DNA of 64,000 nucleotides from Isoetes taiwanensis (GCA_021234155.1 JAJEKV010000008.1:19747767-19811766), one strand, 5' to 3'; shown: positions 45,791-58,165, counted from the first letter of the stretch. The notes: a model not told the origin generated them from the letters alone. Numbers and translations are program-made.

Positions 45791-47268
45791 TCATCTTTGG
45801 GCTTGCTTAATAATTGCATTGGGCCAGATGATTTCTTCCTTAAAGATCAGGGTATTCCTTCCTTTCCACATTCTCCAAAGAAGAATGTATCTCCTCCATT
45901 CCACTGGGTTCTCAGGGAAAATAATTTCTTCAATTTGCATATTAGCCAATCCAGGAATGTTCAACTCAGTATCTGCCAGCTCCAAAATCCATTCTGCCCA
46001 TAGACAATTTTTAAATAAGTGTTCTTCATCTTCCTGATCCTGCATACACCTAACACATATATTAGAATCAGACATGTTTAGCCTCCATCTTTTTCTGTTT
46101 GTGGCTAAAGCTTTGTGCCATAGCTGCCACATAAAGGCCTTGATCTTTGGATGAATTGGACTCTTCCACATGAATCTCAGGTTCCTAGAGACTCTGTCTG
46201 GATCAATGTTCCATTTTCTGTGAATAGAATTCTCTTGGCCTCTATTGAGATACCTATAGGCCAAGTTTACTCTGTATCCACAGAATTCATTGATGTGCCA
46301 AAGAATATATCGTGTCATGCCAAACCCCTAGCGCCAACCTTTGGGTGATTGTTAAAAAGCATGCGGAGTCATCTCCTAAATTTGCAATCTTTGGAATCAC
46401 GATAAACAAAATTATCGAGTAATGTCCCTTATATAAATAATTCCCTTCTTGGTCCATTGCTTGGCTAGAGTTGGGAAATTAGCGATTGAGGCAGCAGTAC
46501 TAGGGTCATCCAGAATGAGAGAGGGACTCCAGAAAATTGGTTGATCTTGAGAAAGACCTTCCTTCCATGTATACATACCCTTTACCTTTTGCCATGCCCC
46601 GATCCACTTTTTGATAATCAAAGTGCTTGTAGTTGGGATGGTAAAGTCAAAGTAAATCTTTGTGAGGCAGCTGCATTTTGAGATTCCTCCAGCCGAAAGG
46701 GTGGCACTTACTGACATAATGGGAGATAAGAATGCTCACAGTGGTGCTTGATTTGGTTATTACACGCTCTGTAAAAGTACTTGGCAGCTAAAGCATTAGC
46801 TTTGTTTCTCAATATTAATAACTCCTGGACCTCCCAACTTTTTGTGCTTGCAACATTCTTCCATTGAGATAGGAATCCAACACCTCCTGCTTGACCCTCC
46901 CTCCTGCAATAAACCTACCAATGATACCTTGCATTTTGGTGGAACCTTCTTAGGGGGCTACTATAATGGAGGATTGATAAACCCGAGAGGAGGAGATGAC
47001 CCGAATTTGCCAAAATGGCTCTCCCATTTTTAGAAAGGAATTTAGAATTAAGAGAGTCTACTTTTACGTAAAATTTATCAATCAAGTCATCCCAAAGTTC
47101 ACAAGCATTAGTTCTAATAGCATAGGGGATGCCTAAAAATTTTAGTCTTAGTAGTGGGAGAGAGAGGTACATACAACCCAAGTTTGTAGCTGCTTGCTCA
47201 CCCTCATCTTGATGCCTTGAGATGAGCTTGGTCTTGGCGAGGGGTTGATTTACGCATCCCGAGAGCAC
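45791..47268 (-). pseudogene. LINE ORF2, C-terminal part with zf-RVT domain
   Basis: After RT, three frames continue the protein. 46915-47268 contains LLRLKFLGIPYAIRTNACEL and KNGRAILANS. 46412-46717 contains SAGGISKCSCLTKIYFDF and KKWIGAWQKVKGMYTWKE. 45791-46318 contains SPIHPKIKAFMWQLWHKALA, then CVRCMQDQEDEEHLFKNC, the zf-RVT Cys/His cluster found near the C-terminus of plant LINE ORF2 proteins. A frameshift separates the first from the other two. A matching domain occurs in the truncated LINE at 23134-24963. Confidence 0.88.
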
Positions 47269-48627
47269 TTACCAAAATCTTCTAGAATAGTCCGAGTGTC
47301 TTGAATGGAGTGTGCTTCCAAATGGAGAAAGAGAAAAAGTGTCATCTGCAAAGTGAACATTTAATATTTCTCCTTCTTCCTGAGAGGGTAGACTAAGCCC
47401 TTTGATTAGATGTAAATCTTTGGCTCTCTTGAAGTGGCTATTCAGACCTTCCATTACAATCAGGAAGAGGAAGGGTGCAAGAGGGCAACCTTGCTTAACC
47501 CCCCTTTTAATGTCAAAGAAAGGGCTACATTCCCCATTAATGAGAACAGAAGATCTGGAATTGCTAAGAATGGCATGAAAGACAGAGATAACATTATCAG
47601 AGAAACCAAGCTTTTTGCAACACCAGCAAAGGAAGGCCCAACTTACAGTGTCAAAGGCCTTTGTAATATCCAATTTGAGGAGGCCAATTGACTGATTGGA
47701 GTCTTTGGCCCAAGAGATTCCTAAGGAGGCAGCAGCAACATTATCAAGAATATACCTGCCCCTCAAGTAGGCACTTTGAGTGTTGCTGATAACTTCTTCA
47801 AGGATGGGCTTGAGCCTAGCAGTAATGGTACCTGTAATTAACTTATAGACTACATTGGTTAAGGATATAGGTCTGTATTCAGAAAAAGTAGCTGGGAGAT
47901 CAATCTTTGGGATGAGGGCAATCAGACTAGTGTTGATCCTGCAGTCCAATCTTTTAGTCATCAGAAATTCATTAGCAAGGGATACTATATCCATACCTAG
48001 AATATCCGATTTTTGAAGAATTCAGTGGGAGACCATCGGGCCTCGAGTTTTACCATTTTCCATTCCCCAAGTACCTTTAACATTTCCTCATAACTAAATG
48101 GCTTTGGAAAAAGTGTCATTCATCTGATCAGTAACTTTTTCTTGAATATACACAAAATTCTCAATATCTTCTCTTCTAATATTTTCCTCAGTCCCCATAA
48201 TCCTGGAGAAGTGAGTTCTGGCTGCATCCTTGAGTTGCAAATCATTGTCAATACTATTGCCTTCCCAAAGGATACTGTAGATGTGATTTCTCTTAATCCT
48301 TCCCTTAGCTTTGATGAAGAAATATTTCGAATTGCTTCTCTCATCTTCTTTGAGCTCCTTTACCTTGGCTTTAATTTTCCAGCCTCTTGCAATTCTGATT
48401 TCTTCTCTTTCTATCTGAATTTTGATTTCATCTTTGTGCTGATCCAGGGCTAGGTCCAACCGGGTTCTCAAATCCTGTAAATGAGCAGTATTACTTCTAT
48501 GGACTTCCTTTCCCCAAACCTTGAGCCAATTCTTAATTCTTTTGGAAACCCTCACCCACCAATCCATCCAGCCTGTGTTGCCATTAGGCTTTCTCTCTTG
48601 AGAAATCACCTGTTGCAGATTAGGCAT
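47269..48627 (-). pseudogene. LINE ORF2, linker and reverse transcriptase
   Basis: Frames 48094-48627 and 47269-47994 are in the same phase, separated by stops near 48000-48094. The first is the charged linker after the endonuclease (SKRIKNWLKVWGKEVHRSNT). The second is the RT that copies LINE RNA at the nicked target: INTSLIALIPK, FSEYRPISLTNVVYKLITG, TQSAYLRGRYILDNVA, LLKLDITKAFDTVSW, GVKQGCPLAPFLFLIVMEGL and the catalytic FADDTF. The usual xADD pair is intact. The frame ends at one in-frame stop near 47269. Confidence 0.93.
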
Positions 48628-48746
48628 GAAATCATCAAGCTCAAGGAGATTAGTATTGAGTTTAAAAAAAGAATTTCTTTTTCTCTGAGCAGTGTTACCA
48701 CAGATACTAATGAGCTGAGGGAAATGGTCAGAAATAGTATAGTTGG

Positions 48747-49421
48747 TTAAATTAGTGACCCTAGTACTGTTGTTCCAGAGGGCCTCACTGAGGTAAAATC
48801 TGTCATGAAGGCAGCAAACAGGCTGATCCCTATGGTCACTCCAACTGTAGGGAGTGGGGGTGACTCGTTAGAGAGAGATGATGAGAGTGGAGAAGAGAAT
48901 TCCAGCCTAGCAAATTCATTATCGATTCGAGGAGGCCTAAAATTGGCACTTCTCATATAGCTATGGGTGACCATGTTAAAATCTCCTGCTAGAATACATT
49001 CATCATAAGGGATCCTCTCAAGACTCCTATTAATGACTTCCCAAAGGCTGACTCTCTCCGGGGGCTGATGGTAAGCATAAACATTGATAAAAGCAATCCT
49101 CTTGTCACCAACCATCCCATGAATAATTTGCCACCTTTTGCTGTTATCATTTACCATCTGAATGTCAGCAAAATTAAGCCTGTTGCTCCAAGCTATAGTA
49201 ATTCCTGCAGAGGTGTTGTTAGCTTTGAGAGACCAATGCTGAAAGTCAACAGGAAGAACATCTTTAATAATGGAATTAATGTTATCATCATAAATCTTAT
49301 GCTCTTGAAAGAAAAGAAAATCCAGATTCATGGATGAGAGGCAAACCTTCAATCTACCTCTTTTGATATTTGAATTGATGCCTTGGATATTCCAAGTTAT
49401 GCCTTTAAGACTTATATCCAT
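48747..49421 (-). pseudogene. LINE ORF2, apurinic-type endonuclease
   Basis: This is the N-terminal endonuclease that nicks target DNA. The frame starts MDISLKGITWNIQGINSNIK and shows the expected order of motifs: WNIQGI, FLFFQEHK with the catalytic Glu, IAFINVYAYHQ, and ILAGDFNMV with the Asp/Asn pair. Near 48840 the phase is lost, and the end of the domain (S-D-H type motif) continues in the frame of the downstream RT (TISDHFPQ near 48730). The Met at 49421 lies within the end of ORF1, a 17-bp overlap. Confidence 0.92.
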
Positions 49422-51416
49422 TGGAGGGGGGGAGGATCTTTCTTGGTGATCTTCTTGGAGGCTCCAAAGAGTAATCTTTGAAATTTTTCTTACCTCTCTT
49501 CCTTCTGTTGTTGATTGTAGACCAGGTCAGGTCTTCCAGGGTGGAAGTCTTACTATTGACTCGGAATTCAAAGTCATCCTCCTCTGAGTCTTCCTTCCTG
49601 GTTTCCTCATATTTGCACAACTTGTCAAAATCTAGGGTTGAGATACCCAGATCCATAGTCGAGATAGTCATATTCATAGGGTCAACTCTAATCACCACTT
49701 TTGAGGGGAATTGGAAGAAAATACCTTTATCTGGAATGTACCTATCTTGAGAATTCATGATATTATGTTCAGTCTTGTCTTCCTTAATATCCCTTGTGCT
49801 GGTGTTACAAACAGTTTTGCTATCACAGTTGTCTTCCATTTTCTTACCCTTGGGCACCCAAACTTGTTTGGTCTGATATGTTCCTTCCTGCTTATGATTT
49901 GTCTCCTCCTGCTCCTGGATCTTGTCCTCCTTATGATGCTCTGTAGGGTGAGAACTTTTAGCCAGAGGCATTTTGGAGTAGGAGATTTTCAGCTCAAAGA
50001 GCCCCCTTTTAGGAATTTTGCAGGGGATGCAGTCTTCCCAATTAGAATAAATTTTCTTTTGAATACAGACAGAGGGAAAACTGGTCTGGGGTATGGAGAC
50101 ATGAATGATTTCGCCCAGACTGCTAGCTATAGCACTAAGGTGAGAGATGGTCCAGCAGCCCATAGGTAGATTCAGACAGGAAATCCAGGTGGTGGTGGCT
50201 ATCGTGGAGAAATCTCCTGGAATGAAAAGAGGGTCCCATTTCATTATATAAACTGGGGAACCTGAGATAAGGGTGATTTTCCTGGTAAGAATTATGGAGA
50301 CACTTTTCTCTTCTCTGCAGATGATCTGATAGGTCTTACTGTCCAATTTAAGGATAGATAATATTGGAACTAACAGAGTTTTGGTAATCCAATATTTAAC
50401 AGTGCTAATAGAAGGACAGTTTTGAGGGAAATGAATAAGAATTCCATGATTTATATATCTGGTGTTGGCTGTATTATCCACAATCTTACCCAGGTCCAGA
50501 ATATCCTCTTTTCCTTTAAGATTATCTTTTTCAGCAGAGTCATTAGCATCATTAACAGAATCGAAAGAATTGAGTAAAGCATTCTTGTAAGAGATACCAT
50601 TGGTTTTGTCGTATTTTCCCATGATTGGGACTGAAGACTTCAGAGTTTGCTTGGAATTGGAAACCTTTGTCTTGTTTTTGTCCAGATTCTGCTCCTTGAT
50701 GCTGGTACAGTTTTGGCACTCACAATTTGCGCAGTCAGTCGGATGGAAATAGCCATTACTGTCAGCAATCTCGCATTTAGTGGGAACTTTGAGCGGGAGT
50801 TGGTAAGTTTTATAGTCCATTGCAACTTCCTTTAAAAGAGTATCCGGGCCGAAAGAGGGTAGCCTGTTCTTGAATCCTTTTCGGAATTCTTCAATTACAT
50901 GGTCGTCTGCTTCCTCCCAGATTTTCACCAGTCGAAAAGAAGCTTTTGACTTCCACCCGAGATCCTCGAGTTCTTCCACCAGTCCTTTTGCCGCCCGAAG
51001 CATCTCTGTCATGGATCTTCAAGATCTGGTTTTTCGTGCTCTGACAATCTTCTTTTGAGTGCCTTGTTTTGACTCTTATGAGTTGATAAAGAAGGTTATC
51101 CATCTCCCCGTATTTTGAATCATTTGCCATGCCAGTCCCCGATCATTTGCTTTACCTTCCTTATCTTTGGTTTTCCAATCTCTCGCATTTCAAGTTTGCA
51201 AACCAAAATTTGTCCTTCCTTACGCACACCCATGCAATCGCAAACGATTCCTGGCTGTTCCCTAATGATGTCGAAGGCAGCTTTGAGTTCTTTCATTTTT
51301 ATCCACGATTGATCATTCTTGCCCTCGAGGACAAAGATTTGGTCCCAACTTTGGATGATCAAAATTGGGTCCGAATCCTTGTATTCATATGGGATCCTTG
51401 TGGAGGATCCTTCCAT
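49405..51416 (-). pseudogene. LINE ORF1 (RNA-binding, gag-like), frameshifted
   Basis: ORF1 proteins of plant LINEs bind the element RNA. The start is taken at 51416 (MEGSSTRIPYEYKDSDPILI), and this frame stops near 51120. The rest continues in another phase as a 535-codon stretch from 51012 to 49405. It contains KIWEEADDHVIEEFRKGF, a Cys-rich FHPTDCANCECQNC that may be a zinc knuckle, the LNLPMGCWTISHLSAIASSL segment near which plant ORF1 proteins carry a DUF4283-like fold, and a basic tail LEPPRRSPRKILPPSNG. The break between 51120 and 51012 needs two phase changes. Family assignment rests mainly on position before ORF2. Confidence 0.82.
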
Positions 51417-52110
51417 AGCTGGTTTTGTTTGTCGAGGCCTTGGTTCTCATGGTGTATGAGATTCAAAGGGAAACGAACGTAAAAGAAGATAAAAAAGAGT
51501 AAAGGGGAGCGTAAAAGAGGGGAAGAAGCGGGAAAGGCTCGAAAGAACCGGAAAGATGGTAGAGGACAAAGAAAAGGGGAGAAAAAATGATTGGGAAGAA
51601 AGGGGGGAAAGCTACCTTGATAATGAGAGGGGGCTGCTCGTACCCTGGACGACCTGCAAGATCTAGTTAGGGGTAGAGGGTCCCATCCATTATCATAGAA
51701 GCGTCAATTCCAAGAAAAAGGAAATAAAACACAGGAATAAACAGAAAAGAGAAGAAAAAAGAAAGAGGGGGAAACCAAAAGCTCAGAAAATCAAGAACAG
51801 AGAAAACTAATTCGCCACCCCGAACCTCCACACCACAATGCCAAGGTCATCGAAAACTTCTGCAGGCTGGAGATCAAAGAAATCTGCCCAGTGATAGAGA
51901 GGATCAATTCCGAATTCTATAGGGACCCCCAAAAGAAAGAGATTCCTTTCAAAGCTGTTTCCCAGGGCTAAGTAAGGCTGTGAGTTGTGAGCAGAAACCC
52001 TAAGGGAGCCAACTCTGTCAAAACAAAGGATGCAAAGGAAAAACTTTTCGAAAAGGTCAAAATCAACCCTACCAAAACCTATTCTAGACTGATTACTAAC
52101 AGCTAAACTG
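51417..52110 (-). other. LINE 5' region
   Basis: About 0.7 kb between the right target duplication and the ORF1 start. The plus strand at 51460-51800 is purine-rich. It should hold the internal promoter by position; no motif is identified. Confidence 0.6.
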
Positions 52111-52126
52111 ATCCCTTATAACTATC
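52111..52126. repeat. LINE target site duplication, right copy
   Basis: ATCCCTTATAACTATC, identical to 45195-45210. Confidence 0.95.
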
Positions 52127-52376
52127 ATGATCATGTATTCACCAAACTACAAGGGAAATTGTACCTCAACATTGTCAAAAGTTACTTCCATCGCTTACAT
52201 GGAGAATTCTCCCTTATCACTTTATTGCTAACCACCAAGCCTCCAGATACTGCTCCTCCCTCTGAGGATACCATCTCCTGAAAGAAAAACCATTAGCATC
52301 ATAATTCCACAATCTCAACTTACTCTCTGATTTGCCATGTCAACTCCCAAAGATCCAACATTGCTCTGATACCAAC
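52127..52376 (-). other. element D interior, 5' part with primer binding site
   Basis: The minus strand reads TTGGTATCAGAGCAATG just inside the right LTR. TGGTATCAGAGC (52363-52374) is the tRNA-iMet primer site. No ORF in the 250 bp. Confidence 0.9.
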
Positions 52377-55003
52377 TGTGACGAGCCTGCCGAGTTGACC
52401 CTCCTGGCAACTCGGGATCTTGTCAAACTTCTATAATTCTAGGTTGATAATACTGGTGAAGAATTAAATCTTCCTTTGAATTTAACTTACTTACTCCAAA
52501 TTCAATGAACAAATGTTTATAAACTCAAATATAATCAGGTAAGGTCAACATCCAATAAGTCAACATTCTCGATAGAGATAACATCCAACTCTAGCAATTC
52601 AACCCTAGAATCTTCTCGCTCAACCACGAGCCACAACTGCACTGCTACCATTAGCTTGACTATCGCCTTGCTCATTCACTGCACATATGCACTCACTGGG
52701 GTTAGTCCTCATGACTAAGTGGGGATCCCTGGCTGCCACTGCATGCATGGAAATACTCTGCAAATCTTGGGTAAGCACAAACCACGGGAAAAAATCCTAC
52801 GTGAGCGATTGCTAAGACAATGACAACCTAATGCAAAGAAATATAACATACGAGCAAATGAAGCAAAGAACATAGCCAAAATACCAAATCATCATAAACA
52901 TAGCTCAGGGACAATGGGAAGCTCGGCCGGCCTATATACGGCCCGTTAGCGATTATATTGCCCGGCCGACTTACATTCCAAGCCCGTAGTGGGTGGTGGG
53001 GTGAACCTCGTATCGATACCCTCTCAATTTCCACGCCCGGGCACTCGGAGGACCTCTTACCATGGGAGTTCACAAGAGTTGGTCGACGTAGCAATCCTTT
53101 GCCGGAGAACTCGCCCGGTGTCAGAGTACAAGAATACAACATAGAATACTGGTGAACATGAGCATGTCGGAGCAACCTAGGCCACGAACCTAGAAGCCGG
53201 GACCCAGGAGGTTCCAATAGACATGATCAAATACCAAGACAACAATTGGAACAATGCAAAGACCAAGACATGTGAAGTTCATTAGAATATTCCTATACAT
53301 GTGCCTAGATCATACCGATTCTTAGGGTTGCCCATACCTGTTGAAGTAGCTTTCCCAATGAACCTTACAATGACATAGAAGTATATCTCATCATTTTCAC
53401 AATACTTACAGCTTACGCTAAGGCGATTCTCCCCATTAAGGAATGCAACTCCACATTAGCTTCTGATAAATCCGTTGGTCATAGTAACTTACCATACCTC
53501 TTACATATAATTCTCATCCAATACCATGTCGGAGTAGCTAAACTTACTGACACGGGTGATGATCACAATCTAATCACGTCGATGAAGTCACAAGCATGGC
53601 TATCATTGATGTAGCTCCGACGCCTACGTGCTTTGCTGAACAAGGAAAGATACTACCAATCCACACAATGCAATACTTGCCTCATAACCATTCTCCCATG
53701 GGGATAATCCATTAGCTATGATGCCTTTGATAAAATACAATGCAACAACTTAGAAACTTACATGTATACACTTAGACTAACAGTGCTCCACGCCATAGCC
53801 TCATCTGGACACTCCATATACCTCATATTGCTCTCCCGGCCCAACTTCTCCAGATCTCCAAAGTTCCAACATCTATTTCTTTTTGAACCATTGTTAGCTA
53901 AGGTTTTTTTAATATTCTAATTAAAAATCCACTTTCCATAGCTTAAGATTTATTAATGCGTCTTAATGTGGAAACTCCAAATCTTGCATACGCCGGCTTA
54001 AAATCCACAGGACCTCATGACCCAAATGGATATAACCTCGCCAACTTACCATAAAACCAGGCCCCATCTCCGAAACCACTTTCGTTCAATGCCTCATGTT
54101 ACTTTAGGACCTTATCTTGTTTAATTCAACAAAGCATACTTAAATAACTAATAATCAAATCGGACCTATCTCCTACATACATCTTGAACTTACTATTGTG
54201 GATAGTCTGTGCTAGATCCCTGCCCTTGTACTTCCATAGTTTCCCTTATACTCCTTGTATATTTATTTATCCACTTCTTATAACTTTATTTAAGGTGTAC
54301 ATGACATTTGTTAACAAGACATCAAGGAAAAGGACAAATAAAAACAACGAAACAACCAACAAACAGATCGGGTTACAGACCGGGTTGCAACTTTTCGGAG
54401 CTGCCCACAATGCATCGGGGTTCTAATGCCCAAATCGGCCTGTTCCATGTCATATCGGGATGTTTCCAGATCTTCTGGCTCCGTCGGCGACGATTCCGTC
54501 TGTTGCATGAAAAAAACCGTTGTTGCAGCCCATAATTTCTCAACTAGATTCCTCCTGCATCAATTTCGGCCTACTCCAGGCTCTTTTAGGATAATTACCA
54601 TGCATCTAGATTAGCTTCTATTCCATCTTTCGTTCCTCTGGATGTTTCTACACGCCATACTTTCTCGAACATACATAGCCAAACCTTCTTATCAATTCAT
54701 GCATAAATCCAATGATATCAGCCCATGTACCTCAGATTAACTCAACAAAACCCCACCTGTAAGAAGATGTTTGATGCCGTTCTTGATGTGATCTCCAAGC
54801 TCTTGCCTCTTTGGTGTCTCCAACAGAATCCTTCTATGCTCTGCAATTCGTCTCTGGCCTTCTACAAAAGCTTTGCAAGGCTCCTTCTCAAAAACACAAG
54901 AAAACCTTGCTTTTAAGCTCTCTACACATGCATGCACGCCATGCATGTATACATGCGTATTTAAATACGTATGCTGCACCATCAAGTGGCCAGGTCCGTT
55001 ACA
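52377..55003 (-). repeat. element D 5' LTR, complete, 2627 bp
   Basis: TGTGACGAGCC to GGTCCGTTACA. Its right end interrupts the integrase frame of element C. ORF-free apart from short random frames. Confidence 0.9.
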
Positions 55004-55508
55004 ACTTCTCGCTGCTAGGAGGTAACCTCTTACCTCCTCCACCAACTCTTGCATCTTCGAAAGCATGGGAGACTTCTACCTTGGACACATGATTGTGCCA
55101 AGTATCCGGGGTAAGACACTGGTACCCGTAATTGATCATAAAAGGACTCATCTGCGATGACTCCTGCTTGGTACTGTTGTAGGCGAATTCTACTAAGTGG
55201 ATGAAATCATCCCACTTAGATTGCTTGTTCCAAACATAGCTTCTTAACATGTCTTCGATGATCCTATTCGTCCTTTCCGTCTGACCATCTGTTTGGGGAT
55301 GATATGCCGTGCTCATTGAAAGCTTCGTCTGGATGGTGGTGAATAGGTCTTGCCAAAAGGCACTCATGAATTTGGAGTCCCTATCTGAGATTATTTCCCG
55401 TGGCATGCCGTGGAGTCTGAAAATCTCCTTCACAAATAGGACGGCAGTATCCAATTGTATCAGTTGTCCTAAATGTGCCATCTTTGACAACTTACCTACT
55501 ACCACCAT
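55004..55508 (-). pseudogene. element C integrase core, cut by element D
   Basis: The frame carries MVVVGKLSKMAHL, IISDRDSKFMSAFW with the second catalytic Asp and STAYHPQTDGQTERTNRIIE with the catalytic Glu. It ends at KVEVSHAFEDARV, where the LTR of element D begins. Just upstream (55508-55570) another phase reads VISMDFITGLPRTA with the first Asp, so a frameshift precedes this piece. The C-terminal domain and chromodomain, present in element A, are deleted and are not found at the other side of element D. Confidence 0.92.
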
Positions 55509-55607
55509 CAGTGCCCCTTGCTGTTCTTGGGAGTCCTGTAATAAAGTCCATACTTATTACCTCCCACTTAGCATTTGGCACAGGCAACGGTTCCAAGGCA
55601 CTGGAAT

Positions 55608-56460
55608 TCAGAGCTGTTCCGCCTTTGTCTGCTGGCATATCTGGCACTCACGAATATACCTTGCTATCTCCTTCTTCATGCCCGGCCAGAAGTAGCTGCT
55701 TCTAATTTTGAAGTACGTCTTCATAAACCTTGTATGCCCTGCTATGGGACTATTGTGTGTATCATTGAGGATTAGCTTCCTAACTTGTGAAGATTCTGGT
55801 ACACACAATTTATTTTTATGGTATAGCAAGTTTCCCTCCTTCTTGTAGTGCCCGAACATCTCCCTTTCCTTGTCGGTCCTGGCCTCCTTGCAAAGACTTG
55901 CCCAAACTTCTTTAAAGTCGGGATCTGTTGGCAAGGTTTCTTCGATCTTCTTGCCATACTCGCTTACGAGCGTTGATATGGCATTACAATGTGTCCTCGT
56001 TGCCAAAGGCTTCCTAGAAAGAGCATCTGCAACCACATTGAGCTTTCCTGGCTTATAAATTATCTCGAAGTCATATTCTTCAAGGAATTCCATCCACCTC
56101 CTTTGTCTCAAATTGAGGAGTGGTTGTGTGAAAATATATTGGAGACTTTGATGATCGGTGTCCAATTGGAACTTTCTCCCTAACAGATAGTGTCTCCAAA
56201 TTCTTAATGCTCTTACAATAGCTAGAAGCTCCTGATCATGCGTTGGGTAGTATTTGCTCTGCCTCATTCATCTTCTTGAGTCGGGCCACTACCCTTTCCT
56301 CCCCGCATGAGAACCGTGACTTGTTGCTATCTGTTAGCGTCCCGTCGCCACAAGCTTGTCTTTGGCGGATCTGCAAGACCAACATGGCGCCGTCGTCAAT
56401 GCTTCCTTCAATCGTCAAATGCTTTTCGGACCTTGCTTTGCCAATGAGTTGCCCAATCTT
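55608..56460 (-). pseudogene. element C RNase H and integrase zinc-binding domain
   Basis: The 219-codon frame to 56267 contains YPTHDQELLAIVRALRIWRH, FQLDTDHQSL, KPGKLNVVADALSRK (RNase H), then ILNDTHNSPIAGHTRFMKTY and YIRECQICQQTKAEQL (integrase HHCC with the CxxC pair intact). It stops at 55608 directly before the integrase core and is in phase with the core frame at 55508. Residues of the RNase H N-terminus, including the first catalytic Asp, lie in 56268-56460 in scrambled phase; CG-rich changes here suggest the CTG effect noted elsewhere. Confidence 0.9.
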
Positions 56461-57681
56461 TTATCTTCCCCTTTTCGTGAGATCTGTCAATGGCGCTGCT
56501 ACCTTGGCAAAGTTCTTGACAAACCTTCTATAATAGCCTGCTAGGCCGAGGAAGCTTCTTACTTCATGCGTATTCTTTGGTGCTGGCCAATCTATCACTG
56601 CTTCAATCTTAGCAGGGTCCGTGGAGATGCCTTCTTCTGTGATCACATGCCCTAGATACTCCACTCTTTCCGTCGCGAAGTGGCACTTATATAACTTCGC
56701 GAAGAGTTGATGCCTTCTTAACTTTTCAAGCACCTTTCTCAAATGTTGGACATGCTCTTCCAGAGATTTGCTGTAAACCAGGATGTCATCGAAGAAGACT
56801 ATAATGAAAGAATCTAGGAATTCACGAAAGACGTTGTTCATGAGCCTCATGAAGGTTGCTGGGGCATTAGACAGTCTGAAGGGCATTACTGTGAACTCAT
56901 AGTGCCCATATCTTGTCCTGAACGCTGTCTTGTGGATATATTCTTCTTTGATTCTTATTTGATGGTAGCCCGATCTCAAGTCTATCTTGGAAAAGATTTT
57001 TGCTCCCTGCAACTGATCCATGAGATCGTCTGATCTAGGCAAGGCATACTTGTTCTTAATGGTGTGCTTATTTGATTGACGATAGTCAATGCACATCCTA
57101 AGGCTCCCATCTTTCTTCTTCACGAAAAGAATAGGCGCTCCAAAAGGAGAGACACTAGGTCTTATGAACCCTAGGTCTAGCAACTCTTGCAGTTGCTTCT
57201 TTAGCTCCGTCAACTCTTTGGTCGACATTCTATAAGGTGCCTTGCTTGTTGGCTTCGTCCCTGGTTCAAGTGCTATTTCACACTCGACTCCTCTATAGGA
57301 CGAAAGCTGCTTAATCTCATCAGGAAATAAGTAATGAAATTCTTTCACCAACTTTGCTATCAGCTTTGGGAGCTTGCTCAATGCCTTGGCCTCTTTCTCT
57401 TCTTCTGTCTCTTGGTCGTCGACCTCAAGTTTAAGGAGATAGGCCACTTGCTCCTTCCTTATGCACTTAAGTAATTTCTCACTCAACATGCATTGCATAA
57501 TTGGTGTTACTTCCTTACCTGTTATCTCGATGATCTTGCCTTCTGGCGTTGTTAAGGTCACCTTGCGCTTCCCACAATCAATGACTGCTCCTGCTGGTCC
57601 AAGATATTCCATCCCTATTATCAAATCATATTTGCCGATGTTCATGACTTCAGCTCCGAGTGCCACATTGACTCCCGGCAA
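56461..57681 (-). pseudogene. element C protease end and reverse transcriptase, 406-codon frame
   Basis: The longest pol frame of the window. Residues 12-35 ([20 protein letters not shown]) are the end of the aspartic protease. A Glu-rich linker follows ([17 protein letters not shown]). RT starts near residue 135 with [18 protein letters not shown] and shows [47 protein letters not shown], the catalytic [19 protein letters not shown] and [23 protein letters not shown] has become MPFRL, a rare change in a conserved loop. The frame closes just after the RT C-terminal segment, before RNase H, which is one base out of phase. Nearest relative in the window is 5752-6567. Confidence 0.94.
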
Positions 57682-58112
57682 ATCTATAAGTTGATTCTTT
57701 TTCCTGCTGTATGCCTGATTGCTCCACTAGCCAACACAACCGGTCTAGGCTTTGACTTTAAGGGCTTAAGCTTCAATGTCTGCACCATCCTTGGCGAAGC
57801 AAAGTTATGGGTGCTCCCTGTATCTATCTAGACTATGAAAGATTTTTCCTTGGCTTTCCCAGTTGTGGAGATTACTTGGTACTGGCTTTCTGCGTTCTCC
57901 GTATCAATGGCTGCAAAAATATGGCACTCACCATGAATATAGTCCGGTGCATCATCGTCGTCAGCTTCTGTTGGTGTCTCCCATCCCATCTCTGCTAGTG
58001 CCGCGTTCATCATCGAGGGGCAGTTGTTTGTCCTATGCCCTGGTTGGAAACACCTAAAGCACAGCTGCTTCTCTATGCACTCCTGCTTCTTTTCTTTGGG
58101 AATGGATTGCAA
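57682..58112 (-). pseudogene. element C gag zinc knuckle and protease active site
   Basis: The frame 57828-58112 contains the gag zinc knuckle CFRCFQPGHRTNNC with complete CCHC spacing, then an acidic stretch, TEADDDDAPDYIHGECHIFA. It ends in a TAG stop just before IDTGSTHNFASPRM, the protease active site, which continues without a Met to about 57690. Knuckle and protease are therefore one continuous coding region broken by a single stop codon. Confidence 0.9.
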
Positions 58113-58165
58113 AAACTATCTCACTGCCTTGGAATAGTTGGATCCCCCTCCTTGCTCTTTAAAGG

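Larger units (their letters stand above)
45211..52110 (-). mobile_element. about 6.9 kb LINE (L1-type), apparently full length
   Basis: Bounded by a 16-bp duplication. The 3' end is at the left, marked by nine T on the plus strand (a short A tail on the coding strand). It contains a 5' region of about 0.7 kb, ORF1 (49405-51416) and ORF2 with endonuclease, RT and a C-terminal zinc-finger region (45791-49421). ORF1 and ORF2 overlap by 17 bp. Frameshifts and stops in both ORFs make this copy inactive. Confidence 0.93.
43379..55003 (-). mobile_element. element D: non-autonomous LTR retrotransposon with large LTRs
   Basis: Two LTR copies (43379-45131, truncated, and 52377-55003, 2627 bp) enclose an interior of only about 330 bp once the LINE (45211-52110) is removed. 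The interior has a tRNA-iMet primer site beside the right LTR and a purine tract beside the left LTR, and no coding capacity. This fits the large retrotransposon derivative (LARD) idea, with LTRs long and interior minimal; internal deletion of an autonomous element is the alternative. It lies inside the integrase of element C. Confidence 0.8.
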
